Shown here: positions 34,585 to 43,845 of the stretch, piece after piece | How positions within the stretch are numbered: the stretch's first letter is position 1 | Layout of the letters: the number at the start of each line of letters is the position of its first letter | Assembly (NCBI RefSeq): GCF_007035645.1 | Contig: NZ_AP019632.1 | Coordinates: 3,658,001 to 3,722,000, forward strand | Direction of reading: 5' to 3' | Length of the DNA stretch: 64,000 nt | Source: Enterobacter asburiae | GTDB lineage: Bacteria; Pseudomonadota; Gammaproteobacteria; Enterobacterales; Enterobacteriaceae | Program-made: the position numbers and the translations under genes | Notes under the pieces: model-generated | The model's input: only the letters and a program-made list of their open reading frames with translations | Database searches by the model: none | Told to the model about the DNA's origin: nothing

Positions 34585-34656
34585 ATATCTGAGGGTGGCG
34601 AAAATAGATTTTTTCGTTAATTATTCAAAGGTTATGTTGAGATCAAGGGTACCGCT

Positions 34657-35043
34657 ATGTACGATAATCTGAAAAGTCTGGGCATTACCAATCCTGATGA
34701 AATTGATCGTTACAGCCTCCGTCAGGAAGCCAATAACGATATTCTGAAAATCTATTTTCACAAGGACAAAGGAGAGTTTTTCGCCAAAAGCGTGAAGTTT
34801 AAATATCCACGCCAGCGTAAGACCGTTGTGGCTGACGGTGTAGGACAGGGCTACAAAGAAGTACAGGAAATCAGCCCTAACCTGCGCTATGTGATTGATG
34901 AACTCGATCAGATCTGCCAGCGCGACCGCACCGAAGTCGATCTCAAGCGTAAGATCCTTGACGATCTGCGTCACCTTGAAAGCGTTGTGACGAATAAGAT
35001 CAGCGAGATTGAAGCGGATCTTGAGAAATTAACGCGGAAATAA
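34657..35043 (+). CDS. yaeH: UPF0325 family protein YaeH, function unknown
   Basis: The 128-residue protein is nearly identical to E. coli YaeH (start [13 protein letters not shown], end [10 protein letters not shown]). It is charged, lacks a signal peptide, and has a likely helical, coiled C-terminal third (residues 85-128, rich in Asp, Glu, Leu and Lys). No function is established. In E. coli yaeI lies between dapD and yaeH; here dapD and yaeH are neighbours with only a terminator between. Confidence 0.92.
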   Translation: MYDNLKSLGITNPDEIDRYSLRQEANNDILKIYFHKDKGEFFAKSVKFKYPRQRKTVVADGVGQGYKEVQEISPNLRYVIDELDQICQRDRTEVDLKRKILDDLRHLESVVTNKISEIEADLEKLTRK

Positions 35044-35045
35044 AA

Positions 35046-35075
35046 GCAAAACGGCAATCCTTGATTGCCGTTTTT
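35046..35075. terminator. Terminator between yaeH and cdaR
   Basis: AAAACGGCAATC (35048-35059) pairs perfectly with GATTGCCGTTTT (35063-35074) around a CTT loop. A T-rich tail is present on both strands, so it can serve both convergent genes. Confidence 0.88.
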
Positions 35076-35085
35076 AGTGTTTGCG

Positions 35086-35133
35086 CCCTCTCCCCGTGGG
35101 AGAGGGATGGGGTGAGGGCACCAGACCGCACTC
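35086..35133 (-). repeat. Three-armed palindromic repeat, copy A, after cdaR
   Basis: CCCTCTCCC (35086-35094) and GGGAGAGGG (35098-35106) form a perfect 9-bp stem with a CGT loop. GGGGTGAGGGC and a tail ending CCGCACTC follow. The copy ends 2 bp before the cdaR stop codon complement. Similar copies are at 41791, 45173 and 54076, all in the same direction. Confidence 0.85.
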
Positions 35134-35135
35134 AG

Positions 35136-36293
35136 TCATCTCTGTTCGTCCAGCTGCAGCGCCACATACAGCAGCAGCCTGTCGTCAAAGTTTCCTAGAT
35201 CCAGACCCGTCAGCTCTGAAATCCGGTTTAACCGATACTCAAGCGTATTGCGGTGAATAAACAGCGCCTTCGAGGTCGCCAGCGGCTGCACGTTATGGCG
35301 GAACCACGCCTGCAGCGTCCGGCGCAGCAGACCATTGTTGTCCATGGCTTTCAGACGCGCTAATGGCCGCGCCAGCTCATTGGCCTGCCAGCCCCCGCGC
35401 AGGCTGTCGAGCAGCACCGGCAGCATCAGATCCTGATAGAAATAGCAGCGGCTCTCCGGCATCCGCTGCTTGCCCACCATCATGGTGGTGCGCGCGGTAC
35501 GCCAGGAGCGGGCGATACTGCCCGGCCCGGTAAAGTAGTTGCCCAGCGCAACGCGAAAACGCAGCTGGCCATTCTCCTCCATCCGGGAGATCAGCTGCTC
35601 CACGCGACGACGATGATCGTCGGCATCCCAGCGGCCGAACGCATTGAGCGCCGGTTTGAGGACCACCATTTCCGTCAGAGAAACGATCGCCACCAGGTTA
35701 TCGCGCTCCGGCGTCGCCAGCGCATTTTGCAGCTGCTGCAGCTCGGCCATCGCGCTGTCCACGCCAAGCTGGCCGCTATCGACCTCAATGACCGCCACCA
35801 CGCGCGGCTGGTTTAAATCGATCCCCAGACGCTGCGCCCATTCGCTGAGCGCAGGCGTATGCTCTTCCGCCTGAATAAGGTTCATTACCAGCTCTTCACG
35901 CAGGCGGCTGTCCTGAGCGAGCAGGTGCATCAGGCGCGACTGCTCCAGCATCATCTCTGCCGTCATACAGACCAGCTCACCGTATTTTCGCAGTGACTCG
36001 GGCTCGCCGGTGAGGCCGATTACCCCCACAATTTCGCCTTCAAGACGCAGCGGTAAATTGATGCCCTGACGTACGCCGTGCAGGTGTTTCGCTACCGCAT
36101 CGTCGATATCCACGACCCGCCCCTGAGAAAGCACCAGCAGCGCACCTTCGTGCAATTCCCCAATACGCTCGCGATCGCCGCTGCCAATAATGCGCCCGCG
36201 GGCATCCATTACGTTGATATTGGTATCAATAATGCGCATGGTGCGCGCCACGATATCCTGCGCCATTTTGGTATCAAGATGCCAGCCAGCCAT
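35136..36293 (-). CDS. cdaR: Sugar-diacid utilization regulator CdaR (SdaR)
   Basis: CdaR activates genes for uptake and use of D-glucarate, D-galactarate and D-glycerate. The start at 36293 gives 385 residues beginning MAGWHLDTKMAQ, the E. coli length, behind a strong GGGAGGG ribosome site; 23 further in-frame codons upstream are not conserved. The N-terminal sugar-diacid recognition domain spans about residues 1-135. The C-terminal PucR-type helix-turn-helix (SKALFIHRNTLEYRLNRISE) is near residues 345-365. Target genes are not in the window. Confidence 0.96.
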   Translation of the reverse strand: MAGWHLDTKMAQDIVARTMRIIDTNINVMDARGRIIGSGDRERIGELHEGALLVLSQGRVVDIDDAVAKHLHGVRQGINLPLRLEGEIVGVIGLTGEPESLRKYGELVCMTAEMMLEQSRLMHLLAQDSRLREELVMNLIQAEEHTPALSEWAQRLGIDLNQPRVVAVIEVDSGQLGVDSAMAELQQLQNALATPERDNLVAIVSLTEMVVLKPALNAFGRWDADDHRRRVEQLISRMEENGQLRFRVALGNYFTGPGSIARSWRTARTTMMVGKQRMPESRCYFYQDLMLPVLLDSLRGGWQANELARPLARLKAMDNNGLLRRTLQAWFRHNVQPLATSKALFIHRNTLEYRLNRISELTGLDLGNFDDRLLLYVALQLDEQR

Positions 36294-36410
36294 GTAACCC
36301 TCCCGTGAGCAGAGCTCAAGCATAGGGAAGTTCAGCGACGGCTGCATTGTGCGAATGCACAAAGAGAGAGGAAGAAGTATGGAGTTGTGGCAAGAATCAC
36401 AGAAACGAGA

Positions 36411-36432
36411 AAGCCCCTGCGAACAGGGGCTT
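36411..36432 (-). terminator. Terminator after degP
   Basis: AAGCCCCTG (36411-36419) and CAGGGGCTT (36424-36432) form a 9-bp stem; the loop on the minus strand is TTCG, a very stable tetraloop. TCTCGTTTC follows. It lies 7 bp past the degP stop. Confidence 0.85.
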
Positions 36433-36439
36433 CAGAGGA

Positions 36440-37876
36440 TTACTGCATCAGCAGATAAAGAGAGGTATCACCACGCTGGATATTCAGCGCCAGCACGGAA
36501 GGCTTGCTGTCGAGAATTTTGCGCAGTTCAGCGATGTTTTTCACCGGCTGCTGGTTAGCACCCATGATCACATCGCCTTTTTTCAGGCCGATACGGGCTG
36601 CCGGTGAATTCGCTTTCACGTTGTTCACCACCACGCCTTTGTCTGCGCCTTTATTGCTCATCTCGGCACCTTCAATACCGCTGAAGATGGTGCTGGAATC
36701 CACCTGATTCTGGCTGCTCTGCTGCAGCTCCAGGCTCACGTTAACCGGCTTACCGTCGCGCAGCAGGCCGAGGGTCACTTTACTGCCAATCGGCATCGAG
36801 CCCACTTCGGCACGCAGGGCGGCAAAGCTGCTGATCGGTTTACCGTTCAGGGAGGTGATTACATCCCCCGCTTTAATGCCCGCTTTCGCCGCAGAAGAAT
36901 TTGGCATCACCTGGCTGACGAATGCCCCGCGCTGAGCGTCAACTTTCATCGCCTTAGCCAGTTCGGAGTTCAGCTCCGTACCGAGGATACCCAGCTCGCC
37001 GCGTTTCACCTGGCCATACTGCACCATCTGCGCGGTCAGGTTTTTCACCATGTTACTTGGGATAGCAAAACCGATCCCGATGTTGCCGCCGTCCGGTGCC
37101 AGGATAGCGGTGTTGATACCGATCAGCTCACCGTTCAGGTTCACCAGCGCACCGCCGGAGTTACCGCGGTTGATCGCCGCATCCGTCTGGATGAAGTTTT
37201 CGTAGTTCTCAGCGTTGAGGCCGCTACGGCCCAGCGCTGAGACGATACCGGATGTCACGGTTTCACCCAGACCGAACGGGTTACCGATCGCCACGGTATA
37301 GTCGCCCACGCGCAGCGCATCGGAGTCGGCAATTTTAATCGCCGTCAGGTTTTTCGGATCCTGAATCTGGATCAGCGCGATGTCGGAACGCGGGTCTTTA
37401 CCCACCACTTTGGCATCGAACTTGCGGCCATCGCTCAGCTGAACCTTAATGCTGTTCGCGTTATCGACAACGTGGTTGTTAGTGACGACGTAGCCTTTCG
37501 CCGCATCAATAATTACCCCCGAGCCAAGCGCCATGAATTTCTGCTGCTGGCCGCCGCCCTGGCTGTCATCCCCGGCACCGCCGCCCTGACAGAACGGAGA
37601 GCTCTGGAATGGCGAACCGTCCTGGCAGAACGGCGAGTTGTCGCCGAAGAACTGCTGGAAGTTACGCGGCATACGCGGCGTATTGACGGTCGTGCTGCCC
37701 TCAACGTTAATACTCACCACCGATGGCATCACTTTTTCGAGCATCGGTGCCAGGCTTGGCATCTGCTGCGCGGTTGCTGCCGACGACGCGGTCTCGGCTG
37801 CAGTAGCAGTCAGAGGAGACAGCGCTAAACCTAAACTCAGAGCCAGTGCACTCATTGCTAATGTGGTTTTTTTCAT
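36440..37876 (-). CDS. degP: Periplasmic serine protease and chaperone DegP (HtrA)
   Basis: DegP degrades or refolds misfolded envelope proteins and forms large cages. The start at 37876 gives 478 residues beginning MKKTTLAMSA; E. coli DegP has 474. The signal peptide ends near residue 26 (TATA-AE). The trypsin-like triad is visible in TNNHVVDN, SDIALIQI and GNSGGAL, followed by two PDZ domains. The LA loop keeps two cysteines (SPFCQDG, SPFCQGG) but its glycine-rich part differs from E. coli and accounts for the extra residues. A sigma-E type promoter lies upstream. Confidence 0.98.
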   Translation of the reverse strand: MKKTTLAMSALALSLGLALSPLTATAAETASSAATAQQMPSLAPMLEKVMPSVVSINVEGSTTVNTPRMPRNFQQFFGDNSPFCQDGSPFQSSPFCQGGGAGDDSQGGGQQQKFMALGSGVIIDAAKGYVVTNNHVVDNANSIKVQLSDGRKFDAKVVGKDPRSDIALIQIQDPKNLTAIKIADSDALRVGDYTVAIGNPFGLGETVTSGIVSALGRSGLNAENYENFIQTDAAINRGNSGGALVNLNGELIGINTAILAPDGGNIGIGFAIPSNMVKNLTAQMVQYGQVKRGELGILGTELNSELAKAMKVDAQRGAFVSQVMPNSSAAKAGIKAGDVITSLNGKPISSFAALRAEVGSMPIGSKVTLGLLRDGKPVNVSLELQQSSQNQVDSSTIFSGIEGAEMSNKGADKGVVVNNVKANSPAARIGLKKGDVIMGANQQPVKNIAELRKILDSKPSVLALNIQRGDTSLYLLMQ

Positions 37877-37921
37877 GTTTCTCAATCTCGATTTACAGGT
37901 AACGCAAAATTGCTGTGTAAC

Positions 37922-37949
37922 TCAGATTCATTTTATACCGCTTAGTTCC
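37922..37949 (-). promoter_or_regulatory. Sigma-E promoter of degP
   Basis: On the minus strand GGAACT (37949-37944) and TCTGA (37926-37922) are separated by 17 bp, as in the E. coli degP sigma-E promoter. The sequence down to the start codon, including GCAATTTTGCGTTACCTG, also matches that leader. It ties degP to RseP activity encoded earlier in the window. Confidence 0.8.
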
Positions 37950-37970
37950 GGCGATAAGTTTATGGAAAAG

Positions 37971-37995
37971 GTAAAAATTTATTGGCCGTCTTTAC
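37971..37995 (-). promoter_or_regulatory. Probable CpxR-binding region upstream of degP
   Basis: The minus strand reads GTAAAGACGG, then CCAATAAATTTTTAC, directly upstream of the sigma-E promoter. It closely matches the E. coli degP upstream sequence known to respond to CpxR. Only one GTAAA half-site is perfect, so the exact operator is uncertain. Confidence 0.5.
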
Positions 37996-38007
37996 AAAAC
38001 TCCGGAA

Positions 38008-39522
38008 TTATTCCACCGCCATGAGCTTGCGGTATTCATCCCAGGCATACAAATCCGTCATGCCGCTGATATAGTCCTGGATAAGACGGCAGCGATAATA
38101 ATATTCCATCACCGGCCATTGGGGAGAGTTGCGTTCCAGCTTGCCAATCGCTTCGACATACGCCAGACGATGCCGGGTAGAAAGTTTCTGATAAAGCCGC
38201 GATTCGATGGGTATTCTGCGCACGCGCTCGTGTTCCACCAGTTCGCTGAATTCATCGACCGACAGCTGAAGCAACGGGGAATAAATTTCCAGTAACCCAC
38301 TGATTACCCGATAGCCCTGCAGTTCCAGCTGCTCGACATCCGGATGGCTGAATACATGCCGCATCGCCACATGTTTATAAAGCTCAAGGAGTTGACTGAA
38401 ACTGCTGTCATCTTCCAGCAACGCGTGGTTGAATTCCCCGCTGAAAATGAGCGGCAAATTATCAATAAAACGCGACGCCGCATACGGCACCAGTTTATTT
38501 AATGTATTGACCCGCAAATACATAAAGAACTGGTCTTCCGTACTGCGGCTTAATGTATTTGAGCGCGATTTTTCCCAGGCATTTTCGACAACCTGCGCAA
38601 ACAGCGAACCTTTTTCATGGGTACCCCAGGCCGCATAAAGATGTTGATAAAGCTCCTCGACGCTGAAGATTCTTTTCTCCACGGCATCTTCCAGATCGGC
38701 CACGCAATAGGAAATATCATCGGCGGCTTCCATAATCCACGTCAATGGAAAGCGGCCGTTTGGCGTCAATGAAAGTTCTTTACGTAACCGTTCAATATAG
38801 ACCTCTTCGGAAAGGTAATAGCCCGGTTTTTTCATTAAATAGCTGTGGGACGCGGGCGTATCCCCCATCCACCACGCGGGACGCGTGTATTTCAGAATGC
38901 AGCCGACCTGTGCCCAGGTCAGGTTCATGCGCATCAGGGAATGAACCAGCCGGATCCCCTGCGCGTTGCCCTCGAAGTGACACAAATCCTGGCGCACTTT
39001 GCGGCGCAGATCGTTCAGCCCCTCTTCACCTTCACGCAGGCGTAAATCGCGTACGATGCAGCGATCATCGCTGAGGGGCTGGCTTACCGCATCCGAAGGA
39101 TAAAGCCGCTGCTTAAACCAGTCATTGATAGCCGCCTCACCAAAGTGGCCGAAAGGCGGGTTGCCGATGTCATGCATCAGGCAGGCCATCTCAACGATGC
39201 TCTCGAAGGGCCCCGTCAGCTCGTCCAGACCATAGGTTTCCAGTAAACGCTGCTCTTTGAGACGGCTCAAAATCTCTTTGGCAATGTAGCGCCCGACCTG
39301 CTGCACTTCCATCGAGTGGGTTAAGCGCGTGCGCACCGCGGCGTTACGCTCCAGCGGGAACACCTGAGTTTTTTGCTGCAGACGGCGGATGGCAGGCGAG
39401 TTAACGATCCGCCCGCGATCGCTTTCGAAGATACGCAGGATCTCATGTTCGCTCTTGTCGCCCTGCGGCGAACGGAAACGTCGGTGCCAGTTTATTTTGG
39501 TGCGAAAATCGATTGGTGACAT
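38008..39522 (-). CDS. dgt: Deoxyguanosinetriphosphate triphosphohydrolase Dgt
   Basis: Dgt splits dGTP into deoxyguanosine and triphosphate and so shapes the dNTP pool. The 504-residue HD-domain protein is one shorter than in E. coli. Key motifs: [14 protein letters not shown] (first metal His), [14 protein letters not shown] (HD pair) and [19 protein letters not shown] (third-helix Asp). It is divergent from mtnN and lies upstream of degP; the 131-bp gap between them contains the degP promoter. Confidence 0.96.
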   Translation of the reverse strand: MSPIDFRTKINWHRRFRSPQGDKSEHEILRIFESDRGRIVNSPAIRRLQQKTQVFPLERNAAVRTRLTHSMEVQQVGRYIAKEILSRLKEQRLLETYGLDELTGPFESIVEMACLMHDIGNPPFGHFGEAAINDWFKQRLYPSDAVSQPLSDDRCIVRDLRLREGEEGLNDLRRKVRQDLCHFEGNAQGIRLVHSLMRMNLTWAQVGCILKYTRPAWWMGDTPASHSYLMKKPGYYLSEEVYIERLRKELSLTPNGRFPLTWIMEAADDISYCVADLEDAVEKRIFSVEELYQHLYAAWGTHEKGSLFAQVVENAWEKSRSNTLSRSTEDQFFMYLRVNTLNKLVPYAASRFIDNLPLIFSGEFNHALLEDDSSFSQLLELYKHVAMRHVFSHPDVEQLELQGYRVISGLLEIYSPLLQLSVDEFSELVEHERVRRIPIESRLYQKLSTRHRLAYVEAIGKLERNSPQWPVMEYYYRCRLIQDYISGMTDLYAWDEYRKLMAVE

Positions 39523-39604
39523 GTGCTCCCCCGCGTGAGAATGCGTTTCCCCTTAACCGCATGATAGACTATGCATCTTAACAAGGCACATCGCGAGTAA
39601 ATCT

Positions 39605-40303
39605 ATGAAAATCGGCATTATTGGTGCAATGGAAGAAGAAGTTACGCTGCTGCGTGACAAAATTGAGAACCGTCAGACCCTCTCTCTGGGAGGTTGTGAG
39701 ATCTATACAGGCCAGCTGAACGGTGTTGACGTGGCTCTGCTGAAATCAGGCATCGGTAAAGTGGCTGCCGCGCTGGGTGCAACCCTGCTGCTTGAGCGCT
39801 GCAAGCCGGACGTGATCGTGAATACCGGCTCTGCGGGCGGCCTGGCGCCGACGCTGAAAGTGGGCGATATCGTTGTTTCCGACGAAGCGCGTTACCACGA
39901 TGCCGACGTCACCGCGTTCGGTTACGAGTACGGCCAGCTCCCGGGCTGCCCTGCTGGTTTTAAAGCTGACGACAAACTGATTGCGGCGGCAGAGACCTGC
40001 ATCGCAGAACTCAACCTCAACGCGGTACGCGGTCTGATTGTCAGCGGTGATGCCTTCATCAACGGCTCCGTTGGGCTGGCGAAAATCCGTCATAACTTCC
40101 CTCAGGCGGTTGCCGTTGAGATGGAAGCGACCGCGATCGCTCACGTTTGCCATAACTTCAGCGTACCGTTCGTGGTGGTTCGCGCCATCTCTGACGTGGC
40201 AGACCAGCAGTCCCACATCAGCTTCGACGAGTTCCTGACCGTTGCGGCAAAACAGTCCACCGTGATGGTGGAGCGCCTGGTGCAGAATCTGGCACGTGGC
40301 TAA
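39605..40303 (+). CDS. mtnN: 5'-methylthioadenosine/S-adenosylhomocysteine nucleosidase
   Basis: MtnN (Pfs) removes adenine from methylthioadenosine, S-adenosylhomocysteine and 5'-deoxyadenosine. It recycles SAM by-products and gives the precursor of autoinducer-2. The 232-residue protein has [10 protein letters not shown] with the catalytic Glu12, the NTGSAGGL motif, the [12 protein letters not shown] segment with substrate-binding Met-Glu, and catalytic Asp in RAISDVAD. Length equals E. coli. The last 8 bp overlap btuF, so the two are co-translated. Confidence 0.98.
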   Translation: MKIGIIGAMEEEVTLLRDKIENRQTLSLGGCEIYTGQLNGVDVALLKSGIGKVAAALGATLLLERCKPDVIVNTGSAGGLAPTLKVGDIVVSDEARYHDADVTAFGYEYGQLPGCPAGFKADDKLIAAAETCIAELNLNAVRGLIVSGDAFINGSVGLAKIRHNFPQAVAVEMEATAIAHVCHNFSVPFVVVRAISDVADQQSHISFDEFLTVAAKQSTVMVERLVQNLARG

Positions 40304-41096
40304 ACATACCGTCAGGGCGCTGGCCGCCCTGCTTCTTCTCGCACCGCTGTGGCTCTATGCGTTACCGCGCGTGATTACCCTCTCTCCCGCAAATACGGAA
40401 CTGGCGTTTGCCGCCGGGATCACGCCCGTTGGCGTGAGTAGTTATTCGGATTACCCACCGCAAGCCGCGGGTATTGAACAGGTGGCAACCTGGCAGGGGA
40501 TGAACCTTGAGCGCATCGTGGCGCTTAAACCGGATCTCGTGCTGGCCTGGCGCGGCGGCAACGCCGAGCGGCAGGTCAACCAGCTCACCTCGCTTGGCAT
40601 AAAGGTCATGTGGATTGATGCCGTCAGTATTGAGCAGGTCGCTCAGGCGCTACGCGCCCTGGCCCCCTATAGCCCGACGCCCAAAAAAGCCGAGACTGCG
40701 GCGAAACAGATGCTGAGCGACTATGCCGCGCTGAAATCCCGATACGATACCCCTGTTAAAAAGCGCATCTTCCTGCAGTTTGGCAGCCAGCCGCTGTTCA
40801 CCACCGGAAAAGGGTCGATTCAGAACCAGGTGCTGGAAGTCTGTGGCGGTGAAAACATTTTTGCTGCCAGCCGGGTGCCGTGGCCTCAGGTGAGCCGCGA
40901 ACAGGTGCTGGCGCGCCAGCCGCAGGCCATCGTCGTGGTCGGAAATGCGAGCGAGATTCCTAAAATTGAACAATTCTGGCAAAGACAGCTAAAAATTCCG
41001 GTGATCCCACTCAACAGCGACTGGTTTGAACGCGCCAGCCCGCGTATTATCCTCGCCGCAAAACAGCTCTGTGCCGCGCTGGCAGAGAGTCACTAA
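40296..41096 (+). CDS. btuF: Vitamin B12 ABC transporter periplasmic binding protein BtuF
   Basis: BtuF delivers cobalamin to the BtuCD importer. The start is GTG at 40296, inside the last codons of mtnN, giving 266 residues like E. coli. A signal peptide ends about residue 22 (LWLYA-LP). The mature part has the class III binding-protein fold with [34 protein letters not shown] and the tryptophan-containing [10 protein letters not shown] that helps close the pocket. btuC and btuD are elsewhere. Confidence 0.96.
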   Translation: MAKHTVRALAALLLLAPLWLYALPRVITLSPANTELAFAAGITPVGVSSYSDYPPQAAGIEQVATWQGMNLERIVALKPDLVLAWRGGNAERQVNQLTSLGIKVMWIDAVSIEQVAQALRALAPYSPTPKKAETAAKQMLSDYAALKSRYDTPVKKRIFLQFGSQPLFTTGKGSIQNQVLEVCGGENIFAASRVPWPQVSREQVLARQPQAIVVVGNASEIPKIEQFWQRQLKIPVIPLNSDWFERASPRIILAAKQLCAALAESH

Positions 41097-41123
41097 CATA
41101 AGACCCTTTTCGAGGATTTAACG

Positions 41124-41747
41124 ATGCTCGTTTATTGGCTGGATATTCTTGGCACAGCCGTTTTTGCTATCTCCGGCGTTCTGCTCGCCGGAAAACTACG
41201 CATGGATCCGTTTGGTGTGCTGGTGCTGGGCGTCGTGACCGCCGTCGGCGGCGGGACTATCCGCGATATGGCGCTGGCAAATGGCCCGGTGTTTTGGGTG
41301 AAAGATCCTACCGATCTGGTGGTCGCGATGGTCACCTGCCTGTTAACCATTGTGCTGGTTCGCCAGCCCCGCCGCTTACCCAAGTGGATATTGCCGGTAC
41401 TGGATGCCGTGGGTCTGGCCGTGTTTGTCGGTATTGGCGTCAACAAGGCGTTTAATGCCGGTACCGGTCCGATGGTGGCAATCTGCATGGGCGTATTAAC
41501 CGGCGTGGGCGGTGGGATCATTCGCGACATTCTGGCGCGTGAAGTGCCGATGATCCTGCGTACTGAAATTTACGCGACGGCCTGCATCGTGGGCGGGATT
41601 GTTCACGCTACCGCGTACTACACCTTTGCCCTCCCGCTGGAAAATGCCGCGATGCTGGGGATGGTCGTGACGCTGGTGATACGCTTAGCGGCGATACGCT
41701 GGCACCTGAAGCTGCCGACGTTTGCGCTGGATGATAATGGCAGGTAA
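41124..41747 (+). CDS. yadS: UPF0126/TRIC-type inner-membrane protein YadS
   Basis: The 207-residue protein is very hydrophobic with about seven membrane segments. It shows an internal repeat: VVTAVGGGTIRDMAL near residue 42 and VLTGVGGGIIRDILA near residue 128. This two-fold arrangement is typical of the bacterial TRIC-like family. Some family members have been proposed to be glycine transporters or cation channels, but the role of YadS is not proven. It lies 27 bp after btuF and is followed by a strong terminator. Confidence 0.93.
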   Translation: MLVYWLDILGTAVFAISGVLLAGKLRMDPFGVLVLGVVTAVGGGTIRDMALANGPVFWVKDPTDLVVAMVTCLLTIVLVRQPRRLPKWILPVLDAVGLAVFVGIGVNKAFNAGTGPMVAICMGVLTGVGGGIIRDILAREVPMILRTEIYATACIVGGIVHATAYYTFALPLENAAMLGMVVTLVIRLAAIRWHLKLPTFALDDNGR

Positions 41748-41748
41748 A

Positions 41749-41780
41749 AGCAAAACGGTAACCGCAAGGTTACCGTTTTT
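41749..41780. terminator. Terminator between yadS and erpA
   Basis: AAAACGGTAACC (41752-41763) pairs perfectly with GGTTACCGTTTT (41768-41779) around a GCAA tetraloop, with T-runs on both sides. It serves both convergent genes and closely resembles the hairpin between yaeH and cdaR. Confidence 0.9.
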
Positions 41781-41790
41781 AGTCTTTTCA

Positions 41791-41838
41791 CCCTCTCCCT
41801 GTGGGAGAGGGACGGAGTAACGGCATCAGCCCGCACTC
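41791..41838 (-). repeat. Three-armed palindromic repeat, copy B, after erpA (third arm decayed)
   Basis: CCCTCTCCC (41791-41799) and GGGAGAGGG (41803-41811) form the same 9-bp stem with a TGT loop. The third arm is changed (GGAGTAACGGC in place of GGGGTGAGGGC), but the tail CCGCACTC is kept. It ends 2 bp before the erpA stop. Confidence 0.8.
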
Positions 41839-41840
41839 TC

Positions 41841-42188
41841 TTAGATGCTGAACGAAGATCCACACCCGCAGGTGCTTGTCGCATTCGGGTTCGTGACCAC
41901 AAAGCGCGAACCTTCCAGACCCTCGGTGTAATCCACCGAGCCACCCACCAGATATTGCAGGCTCATCGGGTCAACCACCAGCGCGACGCCCTGTTTCTCG
42001 ATGGTCATATCGCCATCGTTAACCTGATCGTCAAAGGTAAAACCATACTGGAAGCCGCTGCAGCCGCCACCGGTAATATAAACACGCAGTTTCAGATCCG
42101 GATTGTCTTCGTCGGCAATCAGGACTTTCACTTTGTTGGCTGCTGCTTCGGTAAATTCGAGCGGTACAGCTACTACGTCATCACTCAT
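41841..42188 (-). CDS. erpA: Iron-sulfur cluster insertion protein ErpA
   Basis: ErpA is an A-type carrier that hands [4Fe-4S] clusters to target enzymes, including those of isoprenoid synthesis (IspG, IspH). The 115-residue protein has the three cluster cysteines Cys43 (GGGCSGF), Cys107 and Cys109 (STCGCGSS). It is one residue longer than E. coli ErpA near the N-terminus. It stands alone, downstream of clcA on the same strand; I could not see a clear IscR site. Confidence 0.97.
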   Translation of the reverse strand: MSDDVVAVPLEFTEAAANKVKVLIADEDNPDLKLRVYITGGGCSGFQYGFTFDDQVNDGDMTIEKQGVALVVDPMSLQYLVGGSVDYTEGLEGSRFVVTNPNATSTCGCGSSFSI

Positions 42189-42211
42189 CTTATGCTCCCA
42201 TGAATACTGCT

Positions 42212-42232
42212 ATTGGGTAAAATTCACCCAAT
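42212..42232 (-). other. Inverted repeat upstream of erpA
   Basis: ATTGGGT (42212-42218) and ACCCAAT (42226-42232) form a 7-bp inverted repeat with a 7-base spacer, 24-44 bp upstream of the erpA start. It could be a leader hairpin or a protein-binding site. The prediction rests on symmetry only. Confidence 0.4.
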
Positions 42233-42276
42233 TCTTTGTCTCATTATCTAATACCCTGGTAATTCATTCAAGTATT

Positions 42277-43668
42277 CTACGTGGCGGCCCGCTCAGCCTC
42301 TTGTTTCGCCAGGGTACGCGCGAGGATGGTGGAGTATAGCGGTTTTCCACCCAGGAACTGGGCTAATAGTGTCGCGCCGAGACAGGTAATGATCATTGGC
42401 AAAATGAGCTGGTAATTGTCCGTCATCTCCAGCACCAGCACGATCCCGGTTAAGGGCGCGCGCAGGGACGCGGCCAGCAGCGCCCCCATTCCGGCCACGG
42501 CAAAGGTCCCGGCTTCAAGATGATAGGCGGGAAAGCCCACTTCAGCCGCCATACCAAACGCGGTGCCGAGCAGCGTACCCAGCGCCAGCATCGGGGCAAA
42601 AATCCCCCCGGGCGCGCCGGAAGAGAAGCACAGTACCGTCGTGATAACCCGGGAGATAAACATAAGCAGCAGCAGACCCACGCTGAAATTCCCCGCCGCC
42701 GCAATGGGAATCAGCCCGAACCCGCCGCCTGCGGCATTCGGCTCGATAAACCCGAGTACGCCGCACATTCCACCCAGCAAACCGCCCATCAGCACCCATT
42801 TCGTGGTGTTCCCGCCGTGAATGCGCTGGAACATATCCTGAGCGCGCAGGATAAAGGTGTTAAACAGCGGCCCCACCACGCCAAAAATCATGCCGAGGAT
42901 CAGGTAAAGCCACAGGGTGTTGACCGGCGCGTTGGTCAGTTTACCCACCTCAATGACCGCTCCCTCGCCATTAAAGATGCGAAACACGATGCTCGACATA
43001 ATGACGCCGGTGAATACCGCTTTAATTGAGATCAGGTTGTAGCGGAACTGCGCGCGCATCTCTTCGATAATGAATAAAATGCCCGCCAGCGGCGCGTTAA
43101 ACGCGGCGGAAAGCCCCGCCGCCGCGCCGGTTGCCAGCAGCGTATGGCGCGCTTCGGCGCTTCGCATCCGAAACAGATCGCCCACCATGCGGCCCACGTT
43201 CCCCCCCAGCTGTACCGTGGGTCCTTCCCGTCCAAGCACCATTCCCGCGCCCAGAGTCCCCATGCCGCCGATGAACTTAACCGGAATCACCCGCCACCAG
43301 CGTACCGGACGCAGCTCCTCCAGCGCGCCTTCAATTTCCGGGATGCCCGATCCCCCCGCTTCCGGCGCGAATTTACGCACCAGAAAATACCCCACCATGG
43401 CAAACAGCGCGGACAGCCCGAATGCCCACACCCAGACCAGCCATTCGCTGTCGGCGAAACCGGCCACGGTGCCCACTCGCCAGTTGAGTACGGCATTAAC
43501 CGCTTTTTCAAACGCTACGCCAACCAGGCCCGCGAGAGTGCCCACCACGGCAGCGGCCAGCAGGATCGCCAGCGGCGTTTTATCGCGATTGAGCAGCCGC
43601 CGAATGCTGATTCGGTGCTGGGCGCGCGTAAACTGTTGTTCTTCAAAAGACGGAGAATCTGATTTCAT
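42277..43668 (-). CDS. clcA: H(+)/Cl(-) exchange transporter ClcA
   Basis: ClcA is a CLC antiporter that exchanges two chloride ions for one proton and helps in extreme acid resistance. The 463-residue protein has the selectivity motifs GSGIPE (residues 106-111), GREGP (146-150) with gating Glu148, proton Glu203 (IIEEM), GGIFAP near residue 355 and the chloride-coordinating Tyr445. Numbering fits E. coli exactly; the C-terminal tail is about ten residues shorter. ldcC, also tied to acid tolerance, is in the same window but not linked. Confidence 0.97.
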   Translation of the reverse strand: MKSDSPSFEEQQFTRAQHRISIRRLLNRDKTPLAILLAAAVVGTLAGLVGVAFEKAVNAVLNWRVGTVAGFADSEWLVWVWAFGLSALFAMVGYFLVRKFAPEAGGSGIPEIEGALEELRPVRWWRVIPVKFIGGMGTLGAGMVLGREGPTVQLGGNVGRMVGDLFRMRSAEARHTLLATGAAAGLSAAFNAPLAGILFIIEEMRAQFRYNLISIKAVFTGVIMSSIVFRIFNGEGAVIEVGKLTNAPVNTLWLYLILGMIFGVVGPLFNTFILRAQDMFQRIHGGNTTKWVLMGGLLGGMCGVLGFIEPNAAGGGFGLIPIAAAGNFSVGLLLLMFISRVITTVLCFSSGAPGGIFAPMLALGTLLGTAFGMAAEVGFPAYHLEAGTFAVAGMGALLAASLRAPLTGIVLVLEMTDNYQLILPMIITCLGATLLAQFLGGKPLYSTILARTLAKQEAERAAT

Positions 43669-43777
43669 GTCCTGTTCTTATTTGTCACACAAAAAGCCGC
43701 GAGGATTTTACCAGAGACGGCCCTACCGTCTCCTGAAAATTACTTAACAAATCTTAAAGCATTGCCCGGCTAAAAAT

Positions 43778-43806
43778 TTCATAACCTTCCCCGAATCACA
43801 TAGAAT
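43778..43806 (+). promoter_or_regulatory. Candidate hemL promoter
   Basis: TAGAAT at 43801-43806 is a good -10; the -35 position 43778-43783 reads TTCATA with a 17-bp spacer. It lies in the 177-bp divergent gap between clcA and hemL, 39 bp before the hemL start. Confidence 0.45.
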
Positions 43807-43845
43807 AGTGGGCTTAACCATTTTATTCGAACCAGGAACGACGCC

